A stretch of 64,000 nucleotides of DNA, taken from Streptomyces cynarae. Its GTDB lineage: Bacteria; Actinomycetota; Actinomycetes; Streptomycetales; Streptomycetaceae. The stretch spans positions 3,910,001-3,974,000 of the forward strand of contig NZ_CP106793.1 of the NCBI RefSeq assembly GCF_025642135.1, read 5' to 3'. The notes beneath the pieces were generated by a model that did no database searches, was not told the origin of the DNA, and saw only the letters and a list, made by a program, of their open reading frames with translations. Position 1 is the first letter of the stretch; the number at the start of each line of letters is the position of its first letter. Shown piece by piece: positions 40,672 to 49,851 of this stretch. The position numbers and the translations under genes are program-made.

Positions 40672-41961
40672 TCAGCCGGTGAAGAACCGCTTGTCGAGCG
40701 CGATGGCCAGCAGCCGGTCCATGCTCAGCGCCGGCTGCGGTCGCGTCACCGGAGCGCTCTCCGCGTACGAGTTGACCTCCCGCACCGCCACCCGGCGACC
40801 GTCCTGCCGCAGCGTGTCGACCAGCCACACCGCGGCCGAACCGCCCTTCTCCGACTGGCCCTTGACCTTCTTCACCTTGGTGCCGTCGGCCAGGGTGGTG
40901 GCCTCGCACTCACCGGAGACATCGGCGCACCCCATGTGCCCGGCCAGGGCTGCGGCCTGGTCGTACTGCACGTCGACCTCCACCATGTTCTTCCCGTGGC
41001 CGTCGTCGTAGACCAGCTGGACCAGCGCCTCATCGGCGTTCACGTCGGACACGGTCCCGCCCCGGGGCAGGTGTGACTTCAGCACCTCGGTCAAGCGCGC
41101 GCCCGGCACCCGCTTGTCGCCGGCGGAGGGAGTCGCGGAGGGGGCCTCCTCCGGGGCCGGCAGCGCGGCGATCGCCTTGTCCCAGGCCGGGCTGCGCACG
41201 ATGGAGGTCAGCTGGGCGATCGACAGCAGGGGGTCGGCTCCGGAGGCCGAGCCCTTCTCACCGCCACCGCCGAACTCCTGCACCGTCAGCTGCGCCCCGT
41301 CGCGGGTGGTGAGCACCACGTACCAGCGCTTCTGCCCGGTGTCGCTGTTGGGGTAGGTGAACGACTCCGTGGTGTTGAGCACCGCGCCGCCCGGGAGCTT
41401 CCGGGTGGTGCACTTGTCGTACGGGCGCACCTCCACCGGAAGGCAGCCGCCCTCGCCCTGCCGGCCGTCGGCTGCGCCGGCATCCAGCCGCGCGACGGCG
41501 ATGTCGATGCCGGAGGACCCGTTCGCGGTGGAGTAGGTGAGCTTGGCGGCCGGCCAGACGACGGGGCCGCCCCCGTCGGAACCCCTGCCTGAGGCTGCGG
41601 AGACGGTGCCGCCGGGCGGCAGCAGGCTCTTCAGCGTGCGAACCATCTCCTCCGCGCTGATGGACGACGGTGTTCGGGAGGGCGACTGCTCGGTGGAGTG
41701 CACGGGCCCGCCGGGCCTCAACTGCTCGGGCGCGCCACCGCCCCCGCTGCCGAAGGCGTCCGTGACCATCAGGGTGCCGCCCGCGGCGACCACCGCGAAG
41801 GCGGCCGCGGCGGCGGCGACCTGGGTGGCGCGGATCAGCCGCATCCGCCGGCCCCGGGCGATGGAACGCCGCACCAGGTCGGCGGAGTGGGGCGGGAACT
41901 CACTGGTGGCGCGGCTCATGGCGCGGGTCAGCCGCTCCTCGAAGTCCTCGTTGGGTGACAT
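40672..41961 (-). CDS. Membrane-anchored partner of SigE-family sigma factor
   Basis: A 429-residue protein: a cytoplasmic N-terminus of about 50 residues (DFEERLTRAMSRATSEFPPH), one transmembrane helix (AAAAAAFAVVAAGGTLMV), a Ser/Pro linker and two related extracytoplasmic halves (SLLPPGGTVSAASG / HLPRGGTVSDVNADE, each followed by a VxVxYD-type strand and an AVREVNSYAES-like end). Its ATG is 81 bp after the sigma gene. This layout fits an anti-sigma or signal-receiving partner, though no zinc motif (HxxxCxxC) is present. Confidence 0.75.
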   Translation of the reverse strand: MSPNEDFEERLTRAMSRATSEFPPHSADLVRRSIARGRRMRLIRATQVAAAAAAFAVVAAGGTLMVTDAFGSGGGGAPEQLRPGGPVHSTEQSPSRTPSSISAEEMVRTLKSLLPPGGTVSAASGRGSDGGGPVVWPAAKLTYSTANGSSGIDIAVARLDAGAADGRQGEGGCLPVEVRPYDKCTTRKLPGGAVLNTTESFTYPNSDTGQKRWYVVLTTRDGAQLTVQEFGGGGEKGSASGADPLLSIAQLTSIVRSPAWDKAIAALPAPEEAPSATPSAGDKRVPGARLTEVLKSHLPRGGTVSDVNADEALVQLVYDDGHGKNMVEVDVQYDQAAALAGHMGCADVSGECEATTLADGTKVKKVKGQSEKGGSAAVWLVDTLRQDGRRVAVREVNSYAESAPVTRPQPALSMDRLLAIALDKRFFTG

Positions 41962-42041
41962 GGGAGTCTCCGTTCGTCTGGGGCGTCGGTCGGACCCGGG
42001 GCGGGACGGGGAGTGCGCGCCGCGCCGCCAGTCCGTGCTGG

Positions 42042-42539
42042 TCATGCGGCCAGGTCGGCCAACTGGTCGCCGAGCAGGGCGCGCAGCCGCTGCAGGGCGC
42101 GCATGCTCTGGGCACGCACGGCTCCCGACGACAGTTGGAGCACCTGTGCGGTCTCCTCCACCGAGCGGTCCTCCCAGTAGCGGAGCACCAGCACGGCACG
42201 GTCCTTGGCGGTCATCCGGGCCAAGCCGTCCAGGAGGGCCATGCGCAGCTCCGCGTCCTGTGCCGGGCCGGCCGCGTCGGGCAGCCGGTCGCTGGGGCGC
42301 TCGGTGGAGCTGCGGCGGCGGCGCTGGGAGAGGAAGGTCCGCACGAGCACGGTGTCGGCGTAGGCCACCGGGGAGTCCACCCGGCTGATCCGCCGCCAGG
42401 AGCGGTACATCTTGGCGAGGGTCTCCTGAACCAGGTCCTCGGCGAGGTGCCAGTCGCCCGTGAGCAGGCAGGCGGTCCGGAACAGAGGCCCGCTGCGAGC
42501 GGCTGCGAACTCCAGGTAGTCCGCGGGTGCTTCCCTCAC
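42042..42539 (-). CDS. SigE-family RNA polymerase sigma factor
   Basis: A 165-residue ECF-type sigma factor of the actinobacterial SigE (ECF41-adjacent, SigE-like) group. Region 2 is FRTACLLTGDWHLAEDLVQE followed by TLAKMYRSWRRI, and region 4 is TAKDRAVLVLRYWEDRSVEE followed by TAQVLQLSSGAVRAQSMRAL. GTG 42539 has AAGGACAC upstream. The following gene encodes a membrane partner probably controlling it. Confidence 0.92.
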   Translation of the reverse strand: MREAPADYLEFAAARSGPLFRTACLLTGDWHLAEDLVQETLAKMYRSWRRISRVDSPVAYADTVLVRTFLSQRRRRSSTERPSDRLPDAAGPAQDAELRMALLDGLARMTAKDRAVLVLRYWEDRSVEETAQVLQLSSGAVRAQSMRALQRLRALLGDQLADLAA

Positions 42540-42832
42540 CGTGTGTCCTTTCGTGGTCGGACGTCACCTCTTACACGCGGTGGGGGTGGTGGTGCGTTAC
42601 GGACCTGGACGTTATTCGAGGGCGCGGTTGCGCGAGGGCCGTGCCAGGTCGCGTGGGACCGGAGGGGGACCTTGCGGAGACTCAGGGTGCGCGGGGGGGG
42701 CGCACCCCCGCCGCCGGGATCGCGACGGAGGTGGGCGGCCCCCAGCGCTCGGCCGTGACGGCCGGTCTCACTGCTCAAGCGGGTGTCTTCAAGGTGACGT
42801 GCTGGTGGGCCGGCTGAGACGCACGGTCCTCG
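42540..42832. other. Convergent-side spacer with G-rich hairpin
   Basis: About 290 bp with no gene. GGGTGCGCGGGGGGGGCGCA (42687-42706) forms a G-rich structure followed by CCCCC; it may terminate transcription. The sigma-factor promoter also lies here. Confidence 0.4.
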
Positions 42833-43393
42833 TCACTGGCCCACCCTTCCGTCGACGCACTCGCGCAGCAGATCGGCGTGCCCGCAGTGCCGGGCGTACT
42901 CCTCGATCCTGTGCACCATCAGCTCCCGGACCGCGATCCTGTCCTTGCCCAGACGCTCGCCCAGGTCCGGGTGCTCGGCCAGCGCGGCGTCGGTCGCGGC
43001 CTGCTCACGCTCCAGATCGGCGTAGGAAGCGTCGACCACGGCCTGCTCGGCGACAGCTCCGTCGAAGTCCGCGTCACGCTCGCCGTACAGCTTCGGCAGC
43101 GGGTCACCGTCGCTGATCCAGTTGCGCCAGTCCCGTTCCACCTCGGCGAGGTGCCGAACCAGGCCGAGCAGCGACATCGTCGACGGCGGAACCGAGCGGC
43201 GGGCCAGTTGCTCCGCATCCAGGCCCTCGCACTTCATCCGCAGGGTCATGCGGTAATTCGCCAGGAAGTCCTGCAGCGTCGCAAGCTCGCCGTCCGGACT
43301 GGGGCCTTCGCTGTTGCGGGGGTCGTCGTCCGGATCGATCCACATGTCGGGGTAGACGGTTGCCTGGGTCCATCGCGCGGGTTGGTCAGTCAT
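42833..43393 (-). CDS. DinB/DUF664 family protein (first of two)
   Basis: A 186-residue four-helix protein: SLLGLVRHLAEVERDWRNWI and HRIEEYARHCGHADLLRECV contain the three His of the DinB-like metal site. ATG 43393. The family includes metal-dependent thiol transferases and uncharacterised enzymes using mycothiol or bacillithiol; no specific activity can be assigned. It is the downstream partner of a similar gene at 43489. Confidence 0.85.
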   Translation of the reverse strand: MTDQPARWTQATVYPDMWIDPDDDPRNSEGPSPDGELATLQDFLANYRMTLRMKCEGLDAEQLARRSVPPSTMSLLGLVRHLAEVERDWRNWISDGDPLPKLYGERDADFDGAVAEQAVVDASYADLEREQAATDAALAEHPDLGERLGKDRIAVRELMVHRIEEYARHCGHADLLRECVDGRVGQ

Positions 43394-43488
43394 GCGTCGC
43401 ATGCTCGTCGGTGACGGCCCGGGTTCGCTACCGAGTTCTCGCTCGAGGTGACGTCACGATGACGTCAGGACGAGACGCCGGTCACGCA

Positions 43489-44046
43489 TCAGCCCATGGA
43501 CTTGGCGCCGTCCAGGCACTCCCGGATGATGTCGGCGTGGCCGGAGTGCTGGGCGGTCTCCGAGATGATGTGCAGCAGCACCCGGCGGGCCGACCACCGC
43601 TCGTCGGGCCGGGGCCACGGCGTTTCGGGCAGCGGCTGGGTGGCGTCGAGATCGGGCAGGCCGGCGACCAGCTCGTCGGTCCGGCGTGCCGCCTCCTCGT
43701 AGTCGGCCAGCACACCCGCTAGCGTCTCACCGGGCAGCATCCGGAACTCGTCGGCCCGGCGCGCCCAGTCGGCCTCGGTCATGGCGGTGAAGTCACCTAC
43801 GGCACAGGGGCCGTCCAGGATGAAGGCGGTCCAGGTCCGCTCGACCGATGTGACGTGCTTGACCAGGCCGCCCAGGCACAGCTCGCTGACGGTGGTGCGC
43901 CGCCCGGCCTGCTCGTCGGTGAGGTCGCGTGTGGTGAGGCGCAGCAGGTCCCGGTGCTTGGTGAGGACCGCCAACAGGTCGGCGCGCTCGCCGGTGACTT
44001 GCGGCGCGTGGGCCTGGTCGGGGGTGGTCGGCTCGTCAAAAGCCAT
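43489..44046 (-). CDS. DinB/DUF664 family protein (second of two)
   Basis: A 185-residue paralogue-like protein with the same fold: LCLGGLVKHVTSVERTWTAF and LLHIISETAQHSGHADIIRE supply the His triad. Ends ECLDGAKSMG. It is 95 bp upstream of the other DinB-like gene in the same direction, suggesting a pair from duplication. Function unassigned. Confidence 0.85.
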   Translation of the reverse strand: MAFDEPTTPDQAHAPQVTGERADLLAVLTKHRDLLRLTTRDLTDEQAGRRTTVSELCLGGLVKHVTSVERTWTAFILDGPCAVGDFTAMTEADWARRADEFRMLPGETLAGVLADYEEAARRTDELVAGLPDLDATQPLPETPWPRPDERWSARRVLLHIISETAQHSGHADIIRECLDGAKSMG

Positions 44047-44327
44047 GGTGTCCGCCTTCCTGGGAGTCCAGTGAGCATGGAGCTTGGCGCTGCGTGCGCC
44101 GGGGCGACGGTAGGCGCGATAGAGGTCTGATCCTGACCTGAACGCCTGTCCTGAATGCCGGAGAGCCGCCGAGGACCACGCGGCTTCTGGCGCCGCCGAG
44201 CGAGTCGCACACCCGACGCGGGCGGCGAGTCCGGACACGCCCACGCCTTCGAGCCGACGCGCTCCCGGCTGGGACGACGGCCATAATCGGGGGCGTGCCC
44301 ACCCCCGACTGCCCCTGTTGAGACCGC

Positions 44328-44999
44328 GTGAAGCTCGCTGAACCGCATCGACGGCTGCTGGCCGACGTTCTCGCCGTCGGTGCGCCTTACGCCCTGGCGC
44401 TCGCCGGTGGGGACGCAGTGCGGGCACATGGGTTGGTGGACCGGCCCAGCCGCGACGTGGACGTCGCCACGGAGAGCGCCGCTCCGATGGAGGAGATCAC
44501 CTCCGCCGTCAGGGCCGGTCTGGAGGAGCGGGGCTGGGCCGTGCGCCCGCTGGGGACGGACCCCCTTGCCGCGCGGCTCGGCGTCACCGAGCCGGCCACC
44601 GGTGAGGAGTGCGAGCTGCAGGTGCTGAAGGAAGCGCTCTGGCATCCGCCGGTCGTCACCGAGCTCGGCCTGACCGTCTCCCTCGAAGACGTCGTCGGCA
44701 TGAAGGTGCGGGCACTTGCCGACCGCGGTTTCGCCCGCGACCTCATCGACGTTCACGCCGCCTCCGACCGCTTCAGTCACCCCGAACTCGAGGAACTGGC
44801 CCGCCGCCATGCCGGTGGCACCTTCGACCTCACCGATCTGCAGGCCCGCCTGACCGGCGCGGAGTGGCTCGACGACTCGCAGTTCGCCGCCTACGGCCTC
44901 GACGAGACCGCGATCAACGAACTCCACCGCTGGGCCCAGCAATGGGCGGACGACATCGCGGAGCGGCTGGTGGAGGGGGAGCCGCCCGAGGAGGAGTGA
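44328..44999 (+). CDS. Nucleotidyltransferase (AbiEii/AbiGii-like)
   Basis: A 223-residue protein: PYALALAGGDAVRAHGLVDR and PSRDVDVAT carry the polymerase-beta-type GG-(x)n-D-x-D signature of the AbiEii/MNT nucleotidyltransferase class. A helical C-terminus with LEDVVGMKVRALADRGFARD follows. AbiEii proteins are toxins of type IV-like toxin-antitoxin or abortive-infection pairs; no AbiEi antitoxin gene lies beside it, so it is an orphan or a related housekeeping enzyme. Start GTG 44328. Confidence 0.8.
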   Translation: MKLAEPHRRLLADVLAVGAPYALALAGGDAVRAHGLVDRPSRDVDVATESAAPMEEITSAVRAGLEERGWAVRPLGTDPLAARLGVTEPATGEECELQVLKEALWHPPVVTELGLTVSLEDVVGMKVRALADRGFARDLIDVHAASDRFSHPELEELARRHAGGTFDLTDLQARLTGAEWLDDSQFAAYGLDETAINELHRWAQQWADDIAERLVEGEPPEEE

Positions 45000-45012
45000 C
45001 GCGGCCCCGACC

Positions 45013-45495
45013 TCATTCAGGGCGGGTGATGGTGAACATGTAGCAGCCCCAGGCGACATTGCGGCTGTGGATCTGCACGACGTCCGGCTCGGCGAGCAGT
45101 TCAGCGATCACCTTTTCGGGGTGCCGGCCGTCGTGCACGATGGTCGCGTCGTGGATCCATCCGCGCTCGTCGTACGCCCGCAGCACCTGCGGGCGTCCGC
45201 GCCAATCCGGCGGGTAGCCGGTGACGTCGGCCGGGCCCGCGCAGGGTTCGGCATGGGCGAGTACGGCCCCGATCTCGCGGTAGGGACTGGCCGGAAGCGG
45301 CGGCTGGTGCCCGAAGAGCAGCAGCTTCTCACCGGGCCTTGCGTCGCGCAGACAGCATCGGAGCGGCTCGCCGCCCTCAGCGGTGATGCGCTCGACGGGA
45401 TGACCCGAGGCGTCGACGCCGCCGGCGCGGACGTTGTCCAATGCCTCAGCGGGAATCGGATGGATGCGGAATGCCGCGGACGATGTCACAGTCAC
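45013..45495 (-). CDS. DUF1203 family protein
   Basis: A 160-residue protein beginning FRIHPIPAEALDNVRAGGVD with PLRCCLRDARPGEKLLLFGH, PYREIGAVLAHAEPC and ATIVHDGRHPEKVIAELLAE. These are the conserved blocks of DUF1203, a bacterial family of unknown function. Ends GCYMFTITRPE. GTG start. Confidence 0.85.
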   Translation of the reverse strand: MTVTSSAAFRIHPIPAEALDNVRAGGVDASGHPVERITAEGGEPLRCCLRDARPGEKLLLFGHQPPLPASPYREIGAVLAHAEPCAGPADVTGYPPDWRGRPQVLRAYDERGWIHDATIVHDGRHPEKVIAELLAEPDVVQIHSRNVAWGCYMFTITRPE

Positions 45496-45559
45496 CCGTC
45501 CAGACTCTCGGTTCCGTGCGCTTCACGCTGGCTGGTATCCGACATGGCGTTCGCCGGCA

Positions 45560-45697
45560 CCGAGCAAGGCGGGAACCGACTGGGCGGCGTCCCCACCCCC
45601 CTACGCCATCCACGTCCGCGACTCCAAGCGCACCGCAGGCCTCACCGTCCCCCGGGACTCCTGGGCCGGCTTCCTCGCACTCGCGCGTCGGGGCTGA
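45560..45697 (+). pseudogene. DUF397-family remnant
   Basis: Reads SKAGTDWAASPPPYAIHVRD followed by SKRTAGLTVPRDSWAGFLAL, the C-terminal half of a DUF397 protein (RDSK motif, W-x-x-F end). The N-terminal half is gone and the end overlaps the 3' end of the convergent MFS gene. Confidence 0.55.
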
Positions 45698-46873
45698 CCT
45701 CGGGCTCCGGCACGGGCGTGGGCCGGCGGCGGGTCGTCGCCAGGGTCAGCGTGACCGTCAGGGAGGCCGCCGCCATCACCGTCATCGCCGGGCCCGGTGA
45801 CGTCAGTTGAGCCACCGTACCGGCCAGCGTCGCGCTCACCCCCTGCATCGTGAGCATGCCCGCCGAGTGCAGTCCGAGGGCGTGGCCGCTCAAATCCGGT
45901 GGGGTCAGGGTCATCAGGCGCTCCTGCTGGATCAGGCTCGCGGCGAAGCCGACCGACGCCAGGGCCGCGCAGGCCGCCGCCACCGGCGCCGAGGGGTGCA
46001 GGGCGAACAGCAGGTACGGGGTCGCGAGGAGCAGCAGGAACGGGATGCCGAGGCGGCGGCGCAGTGCGGGCGGGAGCAGGCGTCCCGTCGTCACGTCACC
46101 GACGAACATGCCGAACGCCGCGCACGCGAACAGAGCGCCCGCGTGCTCCGGTGCGTAGGAGACGTAGAGCGATTCGCAGCCCACGACCAGGCCGTTCGGG
46201 ATCCACAGCAGGAGGTAGGTCGTACGCCGCTCCGGTGACGACCACAGCAGCGCGTTCGTGCGCCAGGTCTGCGCGACGGAGGGGCGGCCGGAGCTGCGCG
46301 GCGCGCGGCGGGTCAGGCCGAAGCGGGCCGTCGCAGCCGCCGCCAGGTACAGCGCGGACGCCGTCAGCAGCGTCGTCCGCGGGGACAGCACCGCCAGCAG
46401 GAGGCCGCCCGTCGCGTAACCGGTGATCTGCATCAGGCCGTTCACCACGTTGAAGGCCGAACGGCCCAGTAGGTAGCCGTCCTTGGACAGGATCTCGTTG
46501 AGCAGGCCCCAGCGGACGCCGCCGCCGAGCGACTGGATCAGGCCGAGGAGGAGGACCAGCGCGAAGATCGCCCCCATCGGCAGGCCGGGCGCCGCCATCG
46601 CCGCCGTGCCGACCGCGAAGGCGCTCGCGATGCCCGCGGTCGTCGCGCGCGGGGCAGCCGGTCGGCCGCCGACAGCAGGGTCGTCGCGCCCACGACCTGG
46701 GCGAGTTGCGGGCCGAACATGCTCACCGCGGACAGCAGGGGCGAGTCGGTGGCCCGGTAGACCAGCGTGCCGAGCGCCAGGCCGCCGAGCGTCGAGGCGG
46801 CCGTCTGGAAGGCGGAGGACAGGAACAGCGGGGTGAACTCCCGTGTGCGGAAGAGGTCGGCGTAGCTGCGCAT
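45642..46873 (-). pseudogene. MFS transporter with a frameshift
   Basis: The start (MRSYADLFRTREFTPLFLSS from ATG 46873) and the rest (from MAAPGLPMGAIFALVLLLGL onward) are in different frames. They would join near 46645-46660, inside an alternating CGCGCGCG run, by a change of one nucleotide. Together they give an ordinary 12-helix MFS efflux protein of about 410 residues. Either the gene is inactive or this is a sequencing error in a GC run. It is divergent from an ArsR-type regulator that would control it. Confidence 0.8.
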
Positions 46874-46913
46874 GCGGGGAGTGTGGGCAGGAGGTCGCGG
46901 GTGGTCGTTATTG

Positions 46914-46931
46914 TTTCGCGTACGTGCGAAA
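46914..46931. promoter_or_regulatory. Operator between MFS and ArsR-type genes
   Basis: TTTCGCGTACGTGCGAAA has perfect 6-bp arms (TTTCGC/GCGAAA) in the divergent promoter region, 31 bp before the ATG of the regulator. Likely binding site for that regulator. Confidence 0.65.
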
Positions 46932-46961
46932 CGTCCGTCGACCCCGAGTGCGAAGGCGCCC

Positions 46962-47930
46962 ATGGGCCTCTGGTACGTCAGCGCCGACACCCTCGCCGGC
47001 AGCCGGTTCCTGCTCTCGCCGCTCGCCGAGGTGTTCGCCGCTCTGAAGCTGCTGCACGCCGGTACCGCCTCCCACCCCGGGGAACGCGCCTGGCTGGACG
47101 CCCACCTCCCCGCGTACCGGGCGCGGCTGGCCGCCGACCCCGTCACCGGGCTGCTCGTCCGCAGCGGGCTAGGCGCGGAGTGGATCGCCGACTTCCTCAC
47201 GCCCACGCCCAGGGACGGGGAGACCTTCGAGGAGGGCGTGGGCCGCGTCCGCTCCGCCTCCCCCGCCGACGCCCGGGCCCACCTGACCGTGTCCCTGCGC
47301 GGACCGCTCCCCGCCGCCCTCGATCGCGACGACCTGCCCGAACGCGCGGCCGACCTGCTCACCTACGTGTGGACGCAGACCGTACGGCCGTACTGGGACC
47401 GGCGGCGGCGCGTCCTGGAGGCGGATGTCGTCGCCCGGACCGCGCAGCTGAGCCGGGGCGGCTGGGCGGCCGCGCTGGACACCCTGCTGCCGGGCCGGAC
47501 CCGCTGGCTCGGCGGGAACCGGCTCCAGGTCAACCTCCACGAGTACCCGCCGCGCGAGATCTCCGGGGCCCAGCTCCTCTTCGTCCCCGTCACCCCGCAG
47601 CGGGCCGGCTGGGTGTCCTGGGAGGAACCCGACCGGTACGCCCTCGTCTATCCGTGCGCCGGCGTGCTGGCCGACGGGACGCGCACGGTGGTCCCGGACA
47701 GTCTCGGCGCGCTGCTCGGGCCCGCCCGTGCCCGGGTGCTCGTGCTGCTGGACTCCCCGATGAGCACCAGCCAGTTGGTCGCCGTGACCGGGCAGGGGCT
47801 CGGCTCGGTCGGGCGCCACCTCAAAGTGCTGCTGGACGGGCGGCTGGTGGAGCGGCGGCGTGCAGGACGGTCGGTGCTGTATTCGCGTACGGCCGCCGGT
47901 GAGGTGCTCGTCACAGCGCAGCGGGCGTGA
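46962..47930 (+). CDS. ArsR/DUF5937-type winged-helix regulator
   Basis: A 322-residue regulator. The N-terminal three quarters form a DUF5937-like domain (LWYVSADTLAGSRFLLSPLA, then LAEVFAALKLLHAGTASHPG). The C-terminus is an ArsR-like HTH (SPMSTSQLVAVTGQGLGSVG, then RHLKVLLDGRLVERRRAGR). Such proteins repress divergent MFS transporter genes, exactly the layout seen here, with a palindrome between. Confidence 0.85.
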   Translation: MGLWYVSADTLAGSRFLLSPLAEVFAALKLLHAGTASHPGERAWLDAHLPAYRARLAADPVTGLLVRSGLGAEWIADFLTPTPRDGETFEEGVGRVRSASPADARAHLTVSLRGPLPAALDRDDLPERAADLLTYVWTQTVRPYWDRRRRVLEADVVARTAQLSRGGWAAALDTLLPGRTRWLGGNRLQVNLHEYPPREISGAQLLFVPVTPQRAGWVSWEEPDRYALVYPCAGVLADGTRTVVPDSLGALLGPARARVLVLLDSPMSTSQLVAVTGQGLGSVGRHLKVLLDGRLVERRRAGRSVLYSRTAAGEVLVTAQRA

Positions 47931-47951
47931 CGGGTGCGTTACCCGGCCGGG

Positions 47952-49691
47952 TCAGAAGCCGCCCACGCTCCACTTCTGGACGTCCGCCGTGGGGTTGCTC
48001 TGTGTCCACAGCGTCAGCCAGGTGCCGTCGGCCAGGGAGTTGCCCTTCGGGGTGATGGCCAGGCCCGCGCTGCTGACGGTGGCGCCGTTGAGGGATGAGA
48101 AGAGCTGGGAGGAGGCTGAGGTGTTGCAGGTCCACAGGGTCAGCAGGGTGCCGTTGGTGCCCGCGGCGTCGCCCTGCGGTGTGAGGCACTTGCCGCTCGC
48201 CTGGTTCACGATACGGCCGCCCGAATAGGCCCAGCGCTGGGATGCGGCCCCGGTGCAGTGATAGACGGTGACCGGGGTTCCATTGGCCGTGCCGTCGCCT
48301 TGCGGGGTGGCGCAGGTGAAGCCCGGTTTGGTGAAGTTGGACAGCCAGCCGTAGCCGTCGACTGCCTGGCCGGCGTGCGGGTCGATGGAGAACACGACGC
48401 GGCGCGGGCCGACGGTCTGGTCCTCGAGCGCCTCGTTCAGGCCCCACAGGCGCCCGGCGTTGTGGTCGTAGGAAAGGCTCTCGGTCAGGTACGGCGACTG
48501 GGTCAGGACGTGCGGGGCCTGACCGGGGGTGGCCTCGTGGATGCAGGAGTAGCCGGAGGGCCAGGCACTCGCACCGCTCGAGTCAGTCGGGCAGTCGCCG
48601 CTCATGTAGTAGGCGCCGCCGTCCGTGACCGTGCCCTGGACGTTGAACACGGGCGTGGTGTAGCCCGTCGTCTCCGAACTGACCTGGGTGGGCAGGCCGG
48701 AGTCGAACTGCGACAGGGGCCAGCGGACGATCCGGCCGCCCGCCGCCTTGATGTTCTCGACGGAGACCAGCACCGGGCTGCCGCCGGAGCGGTCGATGCT
48801 CAGGCTGCTGAGGCAGAGCTCGCCGGTGGTGTCGGCCGGTTGGCAGGCGCGCGGGTCGTTGTTGCGGAAGGGGGCGGCGTCGGTGTCGGGCGTGGCACCC
48901 GCCTTGGTGGTGTAGCGGGCCACCAGGGGCAGCGCCCACTGGTGGTAGCGGGCCGAGCTCTGGCCTGCGACCAGGCCGGTGCCGGCGCCGCTCGGGTCGG
49001 TCATCCTCCACAGGTGCGACAGGTCGTAGACCTGGAGCTCGGCGCCGTTGGCCACGAACAGGCGGTCGCCGTACCAGGCGATGCCGTCCTCGTGCGAGGT
49101 GTACCTCAGGTTCGTGAAGTTGCCGTCGGTCGGTTCCACGAGCGCGACGTGCCCGTACGTCATCGAGCCGCCGGTCGACTGGATGATCGAAACGCGGGCG
49201 TACTGCTCGTTGGGGAGATTGTTCGCGTACTTGCCGAAGTACCAGGAGGCGACGTAGAGATGGCGGCCGTCGTAGAGGCCGTCGTCGGTGGCGTCGTGCG
49301 AGCCGGAGAAGCCCTGGGGCATCCAGCCGCCGACGAGCGTGCCGCTGCTGTCCGTGTCCGTGTATCCGGTCCTGTCGTCGGCGTCGTCCCAGCAGAAGCC
49401 GTCGTACTTCAGGGCGCCGTTCAGGCCGGTGCCGTGGCACAGGGACGGGCTGCCCGTGTGCTGGCCTATGACGTCGGTGACGGACGCCTTCGTGACCCCG
49501 GCGTTCTCCACGGAGTTGATGAGGCCGGACTTGTCCCCGTCCACCCGCGTGAGCGTGAAGTTCGCGTTGAAGGGGTCCAGCGAGGAACCGGCGGCCTGTG
49601 CGGACTGCGCGGGTATCAGCAGCGTCGCCGCGAGGGCCACTGGGCACGAGAGTCCCACCAGGCGTCTTGCGTGCTCGATCATGCGTCTCAT
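47952..49691 (-). CDS. Secreted protein with C-terminal ricin B-type lectin
   Basis: A 579-residue exported protein: signal peptide (RRLVGLSCPVALAATLLIPA, cleaved after AQA), then about 400 residues with a beta-propeller-like composition (DGIAWYGDRLFVANGAELQV). The C-terminal about 130 residues form a ricin-type trefoil (GDGTANGTPVTVYHCTGAAS, CLTPQGDAAGTNGTLLTLWT, QKWSVGGF). It should bind carbohydrate outside the cell; no catalytic domain was recognised. ATG 49691, with ATG 49682 as alternative. Confidence 0.85.
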   Translation of the reverse strand: MRRMIEHARRLVGLSCPVALAATLLIPAQSAQAAGSSLDPFNANFTLTRVDGDKSGLINSVENAGVTKASVTDVIGQHTGSPSLCHGTGLNGALKYDGFCWDDADDRTGYTDTDSSGTLVGGWMPQGFSGSHDATDDGLYDGRHLYVASWYFGKYANNLPNEQYARVSIIQSTGGSMTYGHVALVEPTDGNFTNLRYTSHEDGIAWYGDRLFVANGAELQVYDLSHLWRMTDPSGAGTGLVAGQSSARYHQWALPLVARYTTKAGATPDTDAAPFRNNDPRACQPADTTGELCLSSLSIDRSGGSPVLVSVENIKAAGGRIVRWPLSQFDSGLPTQVSSETTGYTTPVFNVQGTVTDGGAYYMSGDCPTDSSGASAWPSGYSCIHEATPGQAPHVLTQSPYLTESLSYDHNAGRLWGLNEALEDQTVGPRRVVFSIDPHAGQAVDGYGWLSNFTKPGFTCATPQGDGTANGTPVTVYHCTGAASQRWAYSGGRIVNQASGKCLTPQGDAAGTNGTLLTLWTCNTSASSQLFSSLNGATVSSAGLAITPKGNSLADGTWLTLWTQSNPTADVQKWSVGGF

Positions 49692-49851
49692 GCGTGGCAG
49701 GTTAGACGTGTGGATCAGGCCACGTTCATGCCGCCGGGCGACTTGACGCTGTGCGACACGTGGGGCGGAGTGAGGGGCGGATTTGTGGCCGCGGGCGTAG
49801 TGGCGGACGGGCCGCGCACGGCGGCGACGACGGCGCAGTTAGGCTCCGCCC

